Of a stretch of 64,000 nucleotides of DNA, positions 10,015-19,823 are shown piece after piece; within the stretch, counting starts at the first letter, position 1, and every line of letters starts with the position of its first letter. The notes beneath the pieces are model-generated. The model was not told where the DNA came from, made no database searches, and worked only from the letters and a program-made list of their open reading frames with translations. The position numbers and the translations under genes are program-made. Origin of the DNA: Cylindrotheca closterium (lineage: Eukaryota > Bacillariophyta > Bacillariophyceae > Bacillariales > Bacillariaceae); NCBI GenBank assembly GCA_933822405.4, contig CAKOGP040001869.1, positions 826,816-890,815 of the forward strand, read 5' to 3'.

Positions 10015-10772
10015 TCAGCCGAATAGATACCACAGAGTGAAGAGGATGCAAGAAGCGATCACTCCAGCAAGAATCTTATCATCTTTCGATCGCTTACGTC
10101 TGATTGATTCCACAAGTGTATTCAAGCCAGGAATATTTGAAGCAATCACCCCCATGGTGGTTTGAACACGCCCCAGAGAGAGTCCTTGGGTGCGAAGATC
10201 GGATCTAACCTCTGATGCTTGATTAATCACCGACGCTGCTGCATTCAAGGAATTTCCAATGTGGCGTCCTTCTCGCATCAAATGTTCCATGGCTGGATCA
10301 ACATTGTCGTTTTGCGAATTTGTGCGTGCTCCCTCCATTAGTTTGGCGCGTTCTTGCTTACGAACATGAGCTTGTCGCGACTTTTCAAAATCACCTGTCA
10401 AATCAAAGAGAATCTCTCGGTATCGTTTCACTAGTAAGGATGGATTCTGTGATCTGGATTGGTCTGCTGTAGGTTGAAGTTTTGTTGTGATCAAGTCCTG
10501 CATATTGGTCAGCGTACGCTGAATATCATGTCTTAGAGTTGCTTCATCTTCTGTCGAGTGCATGCCTGATTCCGCCAGGAGCAAATCATTTGACGTGTCC
10601 GGTATTGTTTGAACCAGCTGAAACAGAGCAACCGTCAGTTCCGCCGGTCCTAAGGCCGAAACAAACAAATGCAACTCCAACGTACCTGCTGATATCGAGA
10701 CACCTTATCCTCAAGCTGACGTTCGAGCTTTGTCGCCTCTCTTTTCAGACTATCAAAACTTTCCATGCTCAT
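10015..10772 (-). CDS. GOS1: Golgi Qb-SNARE of the GOS1/GS28 family
   Basis: Two exons, 10772-10686 and 10617-10015, joined in phase 0 across a 68-bp GTACGT...CAG intron, give 229 residues. Exon 1 encodes MSMESFDSLKREATKLERQL and continues to SRYQQ, the N-terminal helix typical of GOS1. The C-terminal third carries the SNARE motif, from LMREGRHIGNSLNAA to GVIASNIPGLNTLVESIRR. A basic RRKRSKDDK segment and a single transmembrane anchor (ILAGVIASCILFTLWYLFG) follow. Length and end structure match the family. It should act in Golgi membrane fusion, intra-Golgi and ER-to-Golgi. The frame alone suggests a start inside the intron; the short first exon restores the family N-terminus. Confidence 0.9.
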
Positions 10773-11197
10773 ATTTTCATGAGATGTTGCAGTGCGACGT
10801 CTTTGGACTGGGGTTGTAATCTTGAAAGTCTCTTGAAATGCTGGATGCCTAGTGTAACGACAAGGGCCAGCACAAAGGAGTGTCGAGCATCGTGGGATTC
10901 ATACAGTAGTTGTGTTATCCATGTATCTCCGGGTGTCTTTCTTCGATGACCGGAACGTCACAGACGCTGAGTGAGTCGATTTGATTTTTAGACTTTTACA
11001 GTACCTTTTTCTCGTTTTTATTTTTGACCAACGGTATGTTGTGCTGGCGTAAAATACTTAATAAAAAGGGTGTCGTGTGCGCACGCCGAGCTCCAGTGCA
11101 ACGGGAAAGTTGCTCTCAACTCTCAAAAAGGAAGTCAAGTCAAAGTACTTACAGTACCATACTGTAGTGATAAATTCATCTTCAGTAATCAAAAGCC
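10773..11197. promoter_or_regulatory. Divergent promoter region between SNARE and formin genes
   Basis: A 425-bp space between the two start codons. At 11151-11165 lies an inverted repeat, ACAGTA-cca-TACTGT, 33 bp before the formin ATG, and another ACAGTAC at about 10998. It probably serves both genes. No coding sequence is seen. Confidence 0.45.
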
Positions 11198-14100
11198 ATG
11201 GCGTCTCGTGGCAGGCCCTATACTGGGCCAATAGTTTCACAATCATCGTCACAAGGTGAAATACAATTGTCAGATCGTCAAATGCAGCTTCTAGAAGCCA
11301 GACGACGCGCAAAAGAAACGGGTTTACAATCGTCTCAACAACTCAAGAGCAGCAACTACTACGGTGGCGCCAAGAGGGACCCAACTCCTCGCATGAATCA
11401 TAATCCTCATAGCTGGAGTGATGAACAAACCGTTCCTACAACATGGAGTGATTCTTCTTCATCGGCGAACTCAGCTGTTTCCAAGTCGCATTCTGCTGCC
11501 TCTGCGTCGATGTCACAGGCATCTGCAAGTTTACGCGCAAATCACGCGAACCCTGCAAATCCAGCGGTGCAGTTCTATGGTCAAGGCCTTTCGGGTCAGG
11601 CCAAAAGGCTTTATGATGATAGTGGCGAGAGTTATCATGGATCCAGATCTGAGGCAGCATCTTCGTCAAGCGGATCGACGGCACAATCTTCTCAACAGGA
11701 ACCAGCAATGGTGCCACGCAGAGTGAACAGACCAAAGAAAGCAAAGGGAAAGGGAGCTGATCTAACTTCGCTTGCAACCGATGATAAGCAAAAAGCACTG
11801 CTACGGAAGATGATGAAATCGTATACTGGTACCTCAAATCCATCAAAATCGAAAGATGATTCATCAGTTGAGTTTTCTGTTGATGAGGCAAAGAAGAAAA
11901 GAAACTGGGCCAAGCCGAAGGCGGCATCTTCTGCTAGTAGTGGATCTTCGTCGACGTCTCATGATAGAGCGATTATGAGGAAAGTTCTAGAACGAGCACG
12001 AAACAAAAAGCTCGCTCTTTCAAACCCTAGGAAACATGGACTATTAAAGCAATCATCATCGCGCATGAAAAAAATGATGTCACCAAAGCATGAAAAGTCG
12101 TCCCCTAGAGAAAAGTGCATTGGATCACCCAGAAGTGACACTTCTTCAAGATCGGGAAGTACCCATTCATTTTCGAAGTTTGGTTTTGGGAATGTGCTCA
12201 AGAAGAAGTCGAGCCGTTCTCCAAGGTTTTCCTCGCGCAATGCGAAGGCTCGGTTCCACAACAAGCCTGATTCCATCATTAGCCCAAGAAAGTCTCTCGA
12301 CAAGGACCTCGAAGATTCTAAGACATATTCCCACAGTTCTCCTTCTCGAAAGATGCTTTTTGACGATAGCGGAGCGAGTGTGCCCCGAAATGAATCAGAA
12401 TCGAATTGTGCTTTGGCCGATGCTGGTTCAGCCGACATGAGCGTCCAATCTAAGCCAGAAAACATTGACATCCGGAGACAAACAACGGAGGTTAGTGTCC
12501 TTTCTGGACGACACAGCCATGACTCTGCGGAAAGCGGGAAGCTTGCTCAAGCCAGATCCGGAATCGGTTCAATTCCAGAAGTGACAACTGAGGACGAAAT
12601 TGAAATCAAGCTTTCCAGCTCTACTGGCTCTGAGATATCTGCTGTGTTCCCCTCGCAACAAGGAGAAACAATGTATGATGATACTGCTTATGACGCTCCC
12701 GAAATCTTTAATCCCGAACCGGAAGGATACAGAGATTTCATTCATACCCTCAAGGGAGAAGTTGCTGGATCACACACTCAGCTCTGGGAGAGTTTCCATT
12801 CTATCTTTAAAGGAAACAGAAAAACTCGTCCACTACAGCAAGGAAATGGTTCGAAAGCATTCGATGACACGACAAAGCTTGCTGTTGCCAGTATGAGTAC
12901 CTATTTGAAGAATGAGTATGGGGCCGAGTCAGAAGCAGGTACTCAGCTTGCAAATGATAAGGCCGTAAAGTCTGCGACTTCTTCTTTTGGTCAGCATGTA
13001 CTCAATCGAAGTGGTGTGGGTCGATATGGAGCACTTTGTGTTGCTCCTACTGTTGATGAAGAACCTGACACAAGCAACTTTGATGACGCTTTGTCACACA
13101 ATGTCCACGCCAGTCTTGGAGAAAAGTCATCTCAGGCGCTCATGATGACTGATTCCGAATCAGAAGTCTCCTCCTACGCAGCATCTTCAGATGCAGGTAT
13201 ATCTTACGTTGAATCCGATTATATTTCTGAGGCTGGAAGCATATTGTCGTCTACATTTTCTCGGCGTCCACCCAAGGTGCCAGTTGCAGCTCTCTCAAAT
13301 AATTCTGACCAAACAAAGAAACAAGCGAGGATCTCTCCAAAATCAGTGGCAGAGAAAACAGTGTCAAAGTCAAACCCAGATGCCATCAACATTTCTACAC
13401 CAGAAGCTCCGAAATCTGTAGAAGCGAAGGATGTCGCTCCACAATTGCCTCAGGGTAACATGACTCAGATGTTTCCACGGGACGATCCAGTTGCGAGTGC
13501 AGTATCGAGGGCAGCAAAGATTGTTCCACGAAAGAGTATCGAAACGAAGAATTCGACTCCAAAGAGTGATGCTCTGGCAAGCTCCAAAAGTGAATCGAAT
13601 ACCATTCCTTCCTGGAAAGCCCAAGCTATTGCCAACGCAAAGAAAGCAAAAAGCGACCCCCTAATGGAAAGCGATTCTGAGACTGGTGCATCATGGGTGG
13701 GTGTGAAGCTACGTTCCATGACCCCGACCACCACCAAAACTGATTCGAAGAACGGCCAGATGGGAACAGCTCGAACTACCGTGACGAGTAAAGGAGCAGT
13801 CACACCCGCTTCATCAACCGCTTCAAGTATTCCAAGTTCATGGGCTAAGGTGAAGCTACGAAAGGTTGTCGCAAAGGCAGAAGAAGAGCCGAAGAAGAGT
13901 ACCGAAGAATCGAAGTCTGGTGAAGTTCAAAACAAGCAAATACAAAACAATGACGACATTCATCACTTTGTGGTTCGTAAACCAAAGACCCCTCGCAAGC
14001 CGAAAACCCCGTCTGCAAGTACGATCGAAGAAAATATGGAAGCTGAAGAATTCCCCCAAAAGGAAGCATCGCCTGTGAAGAAGGCTGAGAATTTATCCAC

Positions 14101-17100
14101 GCAAAGTGACAAACCAGCTGCTGTCAAGAAGAGCAATGCTGAAGATTCTGATAATAAGGAAATCGTATCAAGTGGTTCAACTGACTCGTCATCTCATGGA
14201 ACCGTTAGTGTTCCCCTTGCTCCTGGTCCTGAGTCGAAGTCTTTCTTTGGACTGAAGGTAGTTGTTGGCGAAAAAGGAATTATGAAGATTGACTGTCCAC
14301 CGAATCAGCCTAAACCCACAATAATTTGGCATCTCGAAATCACTGATCTCAAGTCAGCTATGCTGGATATGTCTGGCTACAAGGTAAAACTCCTCCAGAC
14401 AAATGGGGAGCACAAAGACCTTTGTTTCGAGTCTTCAGAACACTGCATGAAATTCGCCAATGCTTTCCACGAGGTTGCGAATGATGGCGACGATGGAAGT
14501 GACGATGAAGATAGTGTAGCCGAGTCTGATGGATCGGTCTTTGTTGAACAACTCAGCGAAGAAGAACAAAAGGTGCTTGAAGAATTTCGCAAGAAGAAAC
14601 GCTTGTCAAGTAATCTATCCGAGTTCAAGCCTGCTGGAGCTCCAACTGAAGCCTCAATTGAGCCAGTTGTCCCTGCACTACCGAAGCCTGCAGCTGGTGG
14701 CATGTCTTTCCTTGATCAAATAAAGGCCCGATCCACTGACGAATCAGATATCTCTGGCGACAATCAAGAAGCAATCTCATCCGAAGAGCCTGTGAAAAAG
14801 CTTACAAGTGAGGAACAGAAGATTGTAGATTCATACAAGAAAATGTTGAAATTGAAAATCCCAATGGAAGCTGTGAAGCATAAGATGGAAAAGGATCAAG
14901 TCGATCCAAAACTTATGAGTTCTGTGCTTGACGAGAACGAAACTTCCTCGTCAAGCTCGTCTACAAATGTGTCTTCCTCTGATGGATTGACTGCTGCGGA
15001 ACAAGCTGTCGCCGCGACATACCAACGAATGTTGAAAATGATGGTACCTGCAGAAGGAGTGCGACACAAGATGGAGAAGGATGGCGTTGATCCGAAGATT
15101 ATTATTGCCGTAATCGGTGGCGGCGAAGAAAAGTCCTCCCCAACAACAACAGTCTCGAAGCCGGTAAATCCAGCATCGCAACTGTCCGCAAAGGATGAAG
15201 CTACGGCTGCTCCTTACAGGAAAATGCTGAAGCTAATGATGCCGAAAGAAGCAGTTGAACATAAACTGAGAAAGGATGGCGTTCCTATTAATATCATGGC
15301 AAGTGTACTTGGTGTCGATGTGAACACTTTTGGAGGTGGCAAGAAGGCAGCGGCGAAGCTTACGGATGAAGAAGAATCCATTGCTTCGTCCTTTCGAAAG
15401 ATGTTAACCTTGAAGATATCCAAAGATGCTATTCGACGAAAAATGCAAACTGAAGGTATATCAGAGAAGATTATGGTAGCTGTTCTCGGTGAATCGTTTG
15501 TCAAGGGCGCAACACGAGGCCAAAAGACGCCAGAACGACGAATGAAAGGGGGCTTTCATTGGAGCCCACTCACCTCGGGCGATAGTTTGAGAAAAAGTGT
15601 TTGGAATAAGGCAACACTCACTGAATATGCAGAAAGCGATGTCGCAAGTGACATCTCTAAGCATCTTGAAATGTTTCAAAAGAAGGAAGACAAGAACGCT
15701 GCTACCAAGAAGATTGTGAAGAAGGATGGCACAGAGACAAAGACCATGGCGAAGTTGATCGATCTCAATCGGGCCAACAATGTAGCCATCACGCTGAAAG
15801 CTTTCAATGATGTGTCGCAGCAAGAGCTGGCTAAAATTATTGAATTTGTCGACCCCCATGGCAAGATTACTGGTGACAGAGCACTCTTTATGAGAGACTT
15901 ATTGCCAGCTTCAGCAGAGATCAAAGTAATTCAAAACTACAACGGCGAAGACAATCGATTGGTACCAGCTGAAATCTGGTTCAGACAAATCGCACATATC
16001 AAGAGGATCGAAGAAAAGATCCAAGTAATGCGCACAATGGAATCATTCAAATTGGAAATACTTGCTCTTGCGGAGAGTTTCCAAATGCTCATCGATGTTT
16101 GCAATCAAATCATGAATAGTGACAAGCTTCCGGATATACTTGAGATGGTCCGTCAAATTGGAAACAGAATGAATGAAGGACGTGGCGAAGAAGCTGCAGG
16201 ATTCAAGCTTGACTTTCTTTCGCGGCTCTCACAAACCAAGGGAAGCGACAAAAAGACAACAGCTCTCGACCTAGTCGTAATGATCTTCCAAGCACGGAAC
16301 CAACGGTCGGCTTTGAGATTGAGTTCTGATTTCCCGAAATGTCAAGAAGCTAGCAAACTACAGATTTCTGAACTCAATGCAGATGTACGAAGACTCGGTG
16401 GCGCACTTCAGAAATGCAAGAAAGAGAAGGAACTCATGAAAAAAGATGCAAACATTCCCAAATGGGGGAAACTTCCTTCTAATGACACGAAGAGTGAATC
16501 TTCGGAATGGATGGCAAATCGTACGAGCTTCTTGTCATCAGTGATTGGCGGAGGTAAACCTGTGGAGGAACGCAGACCTGTAACGAAGACCGAGACAGTG
16601 ACACCCTCATTACCACATGACAAGGAAATTGAATCTCAAGATGGCAGCACTAGTGACGATGGATACACCATGGTCAGTGCGGTCAACAAGATCGAGGATT
16701 TCTTGACGGAGGCTACCAGCGGTTTCGATCAACTAAAGAAGGTGAATGAGGAGGCAGTCAAGACTTGCAAAGAACTCTCTGACTTCTTTTGCGAAAAAGG
16801 AGGAGAGGCTGCAACCAGCAATCTCTTAGGAGTGTTAGCGACTTTTGCTGAGAACCTGGAGCAAGCGGTGAGGAAGCAAGAGGAGCAAGAAAAGAGGAGA
16901 GACGCACGATTGAAGAATGCCCAATTTAAAAAGCTTCACACATCCTCCACCACTTCTCCAAAACAGGAGCAACATAATACACGGTCTCCAACAAACTCAG
17001 CCGTCTCGAATGCATCTATTATTACCAACCATTCTGGTGCCTCAGAGGACAGCATTGGAGGAAAGTCACTTGTCCTGATGGTGAATCAAATGCTAAAGAT

Positions 17101-17734
17101 GGTGGGCGACAAAGCGAAAGAGGATTACGCAAAGGGCATTTCATACGACAATCCCGATTCTAGGTTGAAACAGATTTACGAACGCGAATCCCGTCGTGAT
17201 ATTGTTGGAAAGATTGAATCCAGAAGAGAAACGAGTGAGCATGCTGCACAAACTGGACTGTCGGAGCTCGTCAAGAGTATTGAAAGCCGATCCGCAAGAA
17301 AGTCGACGAAAATAGCAGATGCTACAGCTTTGGTTAGAAAGATCAGACACTCTTCGGAATCAGATTCTTCAAGACGCGCTTCTAGAGAGTCGATTGGATC
17401 TGTTTCGTCCTACGAGTCACGAGACGATCCTGGAGTTCGCAGAACTAATGTAGCTAACAGATGGACTCAAAAGATTGATGAGGACCAAGTCTCTGACTCG
17501 GGCGGTAGCGCAACGCTATCATCTTTCTCTGCTACTTCTTCGGAAATGAGAATGCAGTCTCGGCAACGCCAACAAGTCATCAATCGATGGGCAAGCAAAC
17601 ATGATATTGTGGAAGCATCGAGTAAGGATCTTGACGAAGAATCAGATGTCGGATTGAACAATACAGCATTGACGAAAACAAGGCAACGGTATCTTGATCG
17701 ATGGGCCTCAAAGCAAAGAGAGGAACAAGAATAG
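11198..17734 (+). CDS. Formin (FH2) with four KMLK/CCDC53-like repeats
   Basis: Single exon of 2178 residues with a good start context (gccATGG). The first 1000 residues are Ser/Lys-rich and disordered. A small globular segment at about 1010-1100 (IMKIDCPPNQP to CMKFANAFHEV) looks PH-like. Four repeats follow at about 1203, 1266, 1330 and 1388. Each has a core like YKKMLKLKIPMEAVKHKM followed by a VDP-type turn, a motif shared with the WASH-complex subunit CCDC53 and with protist formins. The FH2 domain spans about 1448-1740. It starts at GGFHWSPL with SVWNKATL, includes NNVAITLKAFND and GNRMNEG, and ends in a coiled coil. FH2 dimers nucleate and elongate unbranched actin filaments. No proline-rich FH1 region is visible, so the repeats occupy its usual place. 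A Ser/Arg-rich coiled tail with repeated NRWxxK motifs ends the protein. Confidence 0.88.
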   Translation: MASRGRPYTGPIVSQSSSQGEIQLSDRQMQLLEARRRAKETGLQSSQQLKSSNYYGGAKRDPTPRMNHNPHSWSDEQTVPTTWSDSSSSANSAVSKSHSAASASMSQASASLRANHANPANPAVQFYGQGLSGQAKRLYDDSGESYHGSRSEAASSSSGSTAQSSQQEPAMVPRRVNRPKKAKGKGADLTSLATDDKQKALLRKMMKSYTGTSNPSKSKDDSSVEFSVDEAKKKRNWAKPKAASSASSGSSSTSHDRAIMRKVLERARNKKLALSNPRKHGLLKQSSSRMKKMMSPKHEKSSPREKCIGSPRSDTSSRSGSTHSFSKFGFGNVLKKKSSRSPRFSSRNAKARFHNKPDSIISPRKSLDKDLEDSKTYSHSSPSRKMLFDDSGASVPRNESESNCALADAGSADMSVQSKPENIDIRRQTTEVSVLSGRHSHDSAESGKLAQARSGIGSIPEVTTEDEIEIKLSSSTGSEISAVFPSQQGETMYDDTAYDAPEIFNPEPEGYRDFIHTLKGEVAGSHTQLWESFHSIFKGNRKTRPLQQGNGSKAFDDTTKLAVASMSTYLKNEYGAESEAGTQLANDKAVKSATSSFGQHVLNRSGVGRYGALCVAPTVDEEPDTSNFDDALSHNVHASLGEKSSQALMMTDSESEVSSYAASSDAGISYVESDYISEAGSILSSTFSRRPPKVPVAALSNNSDQTKKQARISPKSVAEKTVSKSNPDAINISTPEAPKSVEAKDVAPQLPQGNMTQMFPRDDPVASAVSRAAKIVPRKSIETKNSTPKSDALASSKSESNTIPSWKAQAIANAKKAKSDPLMESDSETGASWVGVKLRSMTPTTTKTDSKNGQMGTARTTVTSKGAVTPASSTASSIPSSWAKVKLRKVVAKAEEEPKKSTEESKSGEVQNKQIQNNDDIHHFVVRKPKTPRKPKTPSASTIEENMEAEEFPQKEASPVKKAENLSTQSDKPAAVKKSNAEDSDNKEIVSSGSTDSSSHGTVSVPLAPGPESKSFFGLKVVVGEKGIMKIDCPPNQPKPTIIWHLEITDLKSAMLDMSGYKVKLLQTNGEHKDLCFESSEHCMKFANAFHEVANDGDDGSDDEDSVAESDGSVFVEQLSEEEQKVLEEFRKKKRLSSNLSEFKPAGAPTEASIEPVVPALPKPAAGGMSFLDQIKARSTDESDISGDNQEAISSEEPVKKLTSEEQKIVDSYKKMLKLKIPMEAVKHKMEKDQVDPKLMSSVLDENETSSSSSSTNVSSSDGLTAAEQAVAATYQRMLKMMVPAEGVRHKMEKDGVDPKIIIAVIGGGEEKSSPTTTVSKPVNPASQLSAKDEATAAPYRKMLKLMMPKEAVEHKLRKDGVPINIMASVLGVDVNTFGGGKKAAAKLTDEEESIASSFRKMLTLKISKDAIRRKMQTEGISEKIMVAVLGESFVKGATRGQKTPERRMKGGFHWSPLTSGDSLRKSVWNKATLTEYAESDVASDISKHLEMFQKKEDKNAATKKIVKKDGTETKTMAKLIDLNRANNVAITLKAFNDVSQQELAKIIEFVDPHGKITGDRALFMRDLLPASAEIKVIQNYNGEDNRLVPAEIWFRQIAHIKRIEEKIQVMRTMESFKLEILALAESFQMLIDVCNQIMNSDKLPDILEMVRQIGNRMNEGRGEEAAGFKLDFLSRLSQTKGSDKKTTALDLVVMIFQARNQRSALRLSSDFPKCQEASKLQISELNADVRRLGGALQKCKKEKELMKKDANIPKWGKLPSNDTKSESSEWMANRTSFLSSVIGGGKPVEERRPVTKTETVTPSLPHDKEIESQDGSTSDDGYTMVSAVNKIEDFLTEATSGFDQLKKVNEEAVKTCKELSDFFCEKGGEAATSNLLGVLATFAENLEQAVRKQEEQEKRRDARLKNAQFKKLHTSSTTSPKQEQHNTRSPTNSAVSNASIITNHSGASEDSIGGKSLVLMVNQMLKMVGDKAKEDYAKGISYDNPDSRLKQIYERESRRDIVGKIESRRETSEHAAQTGLSELVKSIESRSARKSTKIADATALVRKIRHSSESDSSRRASRESIGSVSSYESRDDPGVRRTNVANRWTQKIDEDQVSDSGGSATLSSFSATSSEMRMQSRQRQQVINRWASKHDIVEASSKDLDEESDVGLNNTALTKTRQRYLDRWASKQREEQE

Positions 17735-17860
17735 CTGATTCATTGAACTGTGTGATGTTGTCTTCCATATAGTACTCTAATGCATCACTTGTAAAATTTT
17801 AAACACATTCTATGTTCTATTATCCCAGATAAAACTGAGACACACAATGATATCTTCTAT

Positions 17861-18664
17861 CTATTCGAAGCTTGCCTTTCGATCCAAGGACATCCATGAA
17901 GCCAGGCCCGGCTCGAAAGCAGCAGCGTGTCCCTTCTGGCTTTTCCTATTCCGTGAATGAGGCCTACTTGTCTTCGAAGCAATATGGTCCACGTCGCTCT
18001 TACAAGTCAGTAGGTTTTCTTGCTTCACAAATGCAACATTTTGCATACTCGGATTAGAACTGGTATCTTCTCTTGAGTCTTCATCATTCCAATGTATTAA
18101 ATATTTGGGGTTGTCAATCTCACACAGCATTGGTGGGTACTGTATCAGACCTTCTCGGTTCAATGCCAACAGGTTTGACGCAGGATGCTTCTCATCGGTT
18201 CCGAACCGATATCCGTTCAAGAAAGGAATATCATCATCTGTGTCACTGTCAGCTTCGAAGCTATCAGTACGAAGCTCATCATCAAAACTTCTCACTCGTT
18301 GGGCGCTAGTGGGAATTTCATCATGGGGCAGTCCTTGTTCTTGGCTTTCCATCGGGAGTTCCCGGAGCCACCTTTCTGTATTGCCTATCACCGGCTGTTG
18401 ACATATTGTGGTCGCTCGTATATCGTCAAATGGTTGGAGGTTGTCTATACTGCTACGACGTCCGGGAACACTCAACGACACGTCTGAGGAGGACGAAGAC
18501 TCCATCCACCGTGAAGTACTTTCGTCAGGTTGGCATTCGAAAACTGAGTCGTCGAATGACCCTTTGATTGTTCGGGCATTGTCCGGATGTATTGTAGTGC
18601 GTTCTAAGTCAACGTTCAGCTCTGTCGCTAACGCTCTGAAGTACGATTGCAGAGACTTGGCCAT
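17861..18664 (-). CDS. Hypothetical Ser/Asp-rich protein
   Basis: A 267-residue frame from the ATG at 18664 (MAKSLQSYFRALATELNVDL). An in-frame ATG at 18697 would add 11 residues. The N-terminus could form an amphipathic helix. The middle is rich in Ser and Asp (for example SSSSSDVSLSVPGRRSS), and the C-terminus has conserved-looking aromatic motifs (FLNGYRFGTDE, NPKYLIHWNDED). I recognise no domain, signal peptide or membrane segment. It is convergent with the formin gene, 126 bp apart. It is kept as a gene because of its length, codon regularity and start context, but its function is unknown. Confidence 0.6.
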   Translation of the reverse strand: MAKSLQSYFRALATELNVDLERTTIHPDNARTIKGSFDDSVFECQPDESTSRWMESSSSSDVSLSVPGRRSSIDNLQPFDDIRATTICQQPVIGNTERWLRELPMESQEQGLPHDEIPTSAQRVRSFDDELRTDSFEADSDTDDDIPFLNGYRFGTDEKHPASNLLALNREGLIQYPPMLCEIDNPKYLIHWNDEDSREDTSSNPSMQNVAFVKQENLLTCKSDVDHIASKTSRPHSRNRKSQKGHAAAFEPGLASWMSLDRKASFE

Positions 18665-19512
18665 GGTTTCTTTTTTGTGAGTTCGGAAAAATAGCATTTT
18701 TTTTTGTTCTTCTTCTCACGAAAACTGGCAAATCAGGAATCGTGCAGCCATTTCGATCTTGCACTGATAAGTAAGGTTCCTGCCACATTTATTGAAAACT
18801 ATGTCCGGAATGATCTGCACTGTCGTAAAAACGGAACAGACACGCTCAACGTATATTTGTTCCCATGAAAACCCGATGTCGGAAAGAATAGTACATGTAC
18901 TCTTCTTGAAAACCAGAAACTTGGGTTCTAGACAAGAACATCTCTCTCAGCTACTCTACTGTACACGTACCTGTAGTCTGTAAAACCTGATACATTGATT
19001 CATTCTTGTGGGTGCATCACGCACACCACCAGGCAGCACAACAAGAATCAATCTGAAGAGGCCAGCAGGGTACTATGCATTCTATTTTCAAGCAGCCACT
19101 TGGAAACTTTAGACGGAAGAACGATCTAGTATGGGGAACGGCAAACAGTGTTCAATAATGTTCACATCGACGATTATGCTGTGCTTCGCTCCTGGAGGTG
19201 TCTCAACAGTAGTTCCTATACCCTATCCATTCTAACTAGTACATCAACAAGAGCCTCATCCTGGTACTGTATGGTACCTAGTACTCCTGATTTGCAAGCG
19301 CAGCTCTTCTGCTGAGAAGAAGTCCACGCTGATTGATTGTCAGCTTGCAAATAGATTAGGATTTATCGGAGGATTGTGACTCAGCCTGCAATTTAGTTGT
19401 GACTGGCATTTGCTTCTGCTCTGACTGAATCAGAAAATTAAGTTTCCAGTACATTTTTACATACGGTACGACCCGGAGGGGGGGGTGGGTGACACGGAGA
19501 ACCACCCATCGA

Positions 19513-19556
19513 AAGACAGACAGACAGACAGACAGATGGACAGACAGAAAGACAGA
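19513..19556. repeat. (GACA)n microsatellite
   Basis: About ten imperfect copies of GACA, interrupted by single-base changes. The antisense reading gives a meaningless Ser-Val-His-Leu-Cys pattern that should not be taken as a protein. Confidence 0.9.
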
Positions 19557-19623
19557 CTTCATCAATGATGGATGAAGTTGAAGTCAAAGTCAGTCGATTA
19601 TGCAGTCTTCACCCACCCAATGC

Positions 19624-19635
19624 TACTGTACAGTA
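19624..19635. promoter_or_regulatory. Perfect 12-bp palindrome TACTGTACAGTA
   Basis: A perfect inverted repeat in the intergenic region. It is the cleanest example of a motif that recurs between genes across the window. A dimeric DNA-binding protein site is one possibility; no direct proof. Confidence 0.4.
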
Positions 19636-19823
19636 TGTTCGAAGGTTTGTTGATGATGGCTGAAGACCCTGGCACTAGGTACAGCAAGTGTGATAGTATT
19701 TTTATCAACTAATTTGAATCATATAAGGTACGTTTTACGCTACTGGAAAACAGAAACCGATGCCACTCTGCTCTGAGATAGATACAAAAGCAAATGGGCA
19801 GCTTCATCCACAGCTAGTGCACT

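Larger units (their letters stand above)
18665..19823. other. Long intergenic region with simple repeat and palindromes
   Basis: About 1.16 kb without a supported gene. It contains a GACA microsatellite (19513-19556), a G-run near 19480-19490, and repeated TACTGTA/GTAC motifs near 18957-18975, 19263-19285 and 19624-19635. I see no tRNA cloverleaf and no transposase frame. Confidence 0.5.

Noticed and set aside
19356..19565. Leftward frame of 69 codons with a Ser-Val-His-Leu pattern
   Set aside because: It is the GACA microsatellite read as protein.
18665..19823. Possible mobile element in the long intergenic region
   Set aside because: No transposase, reverse transcriptase, long terminal repeat or target-site duplication found.
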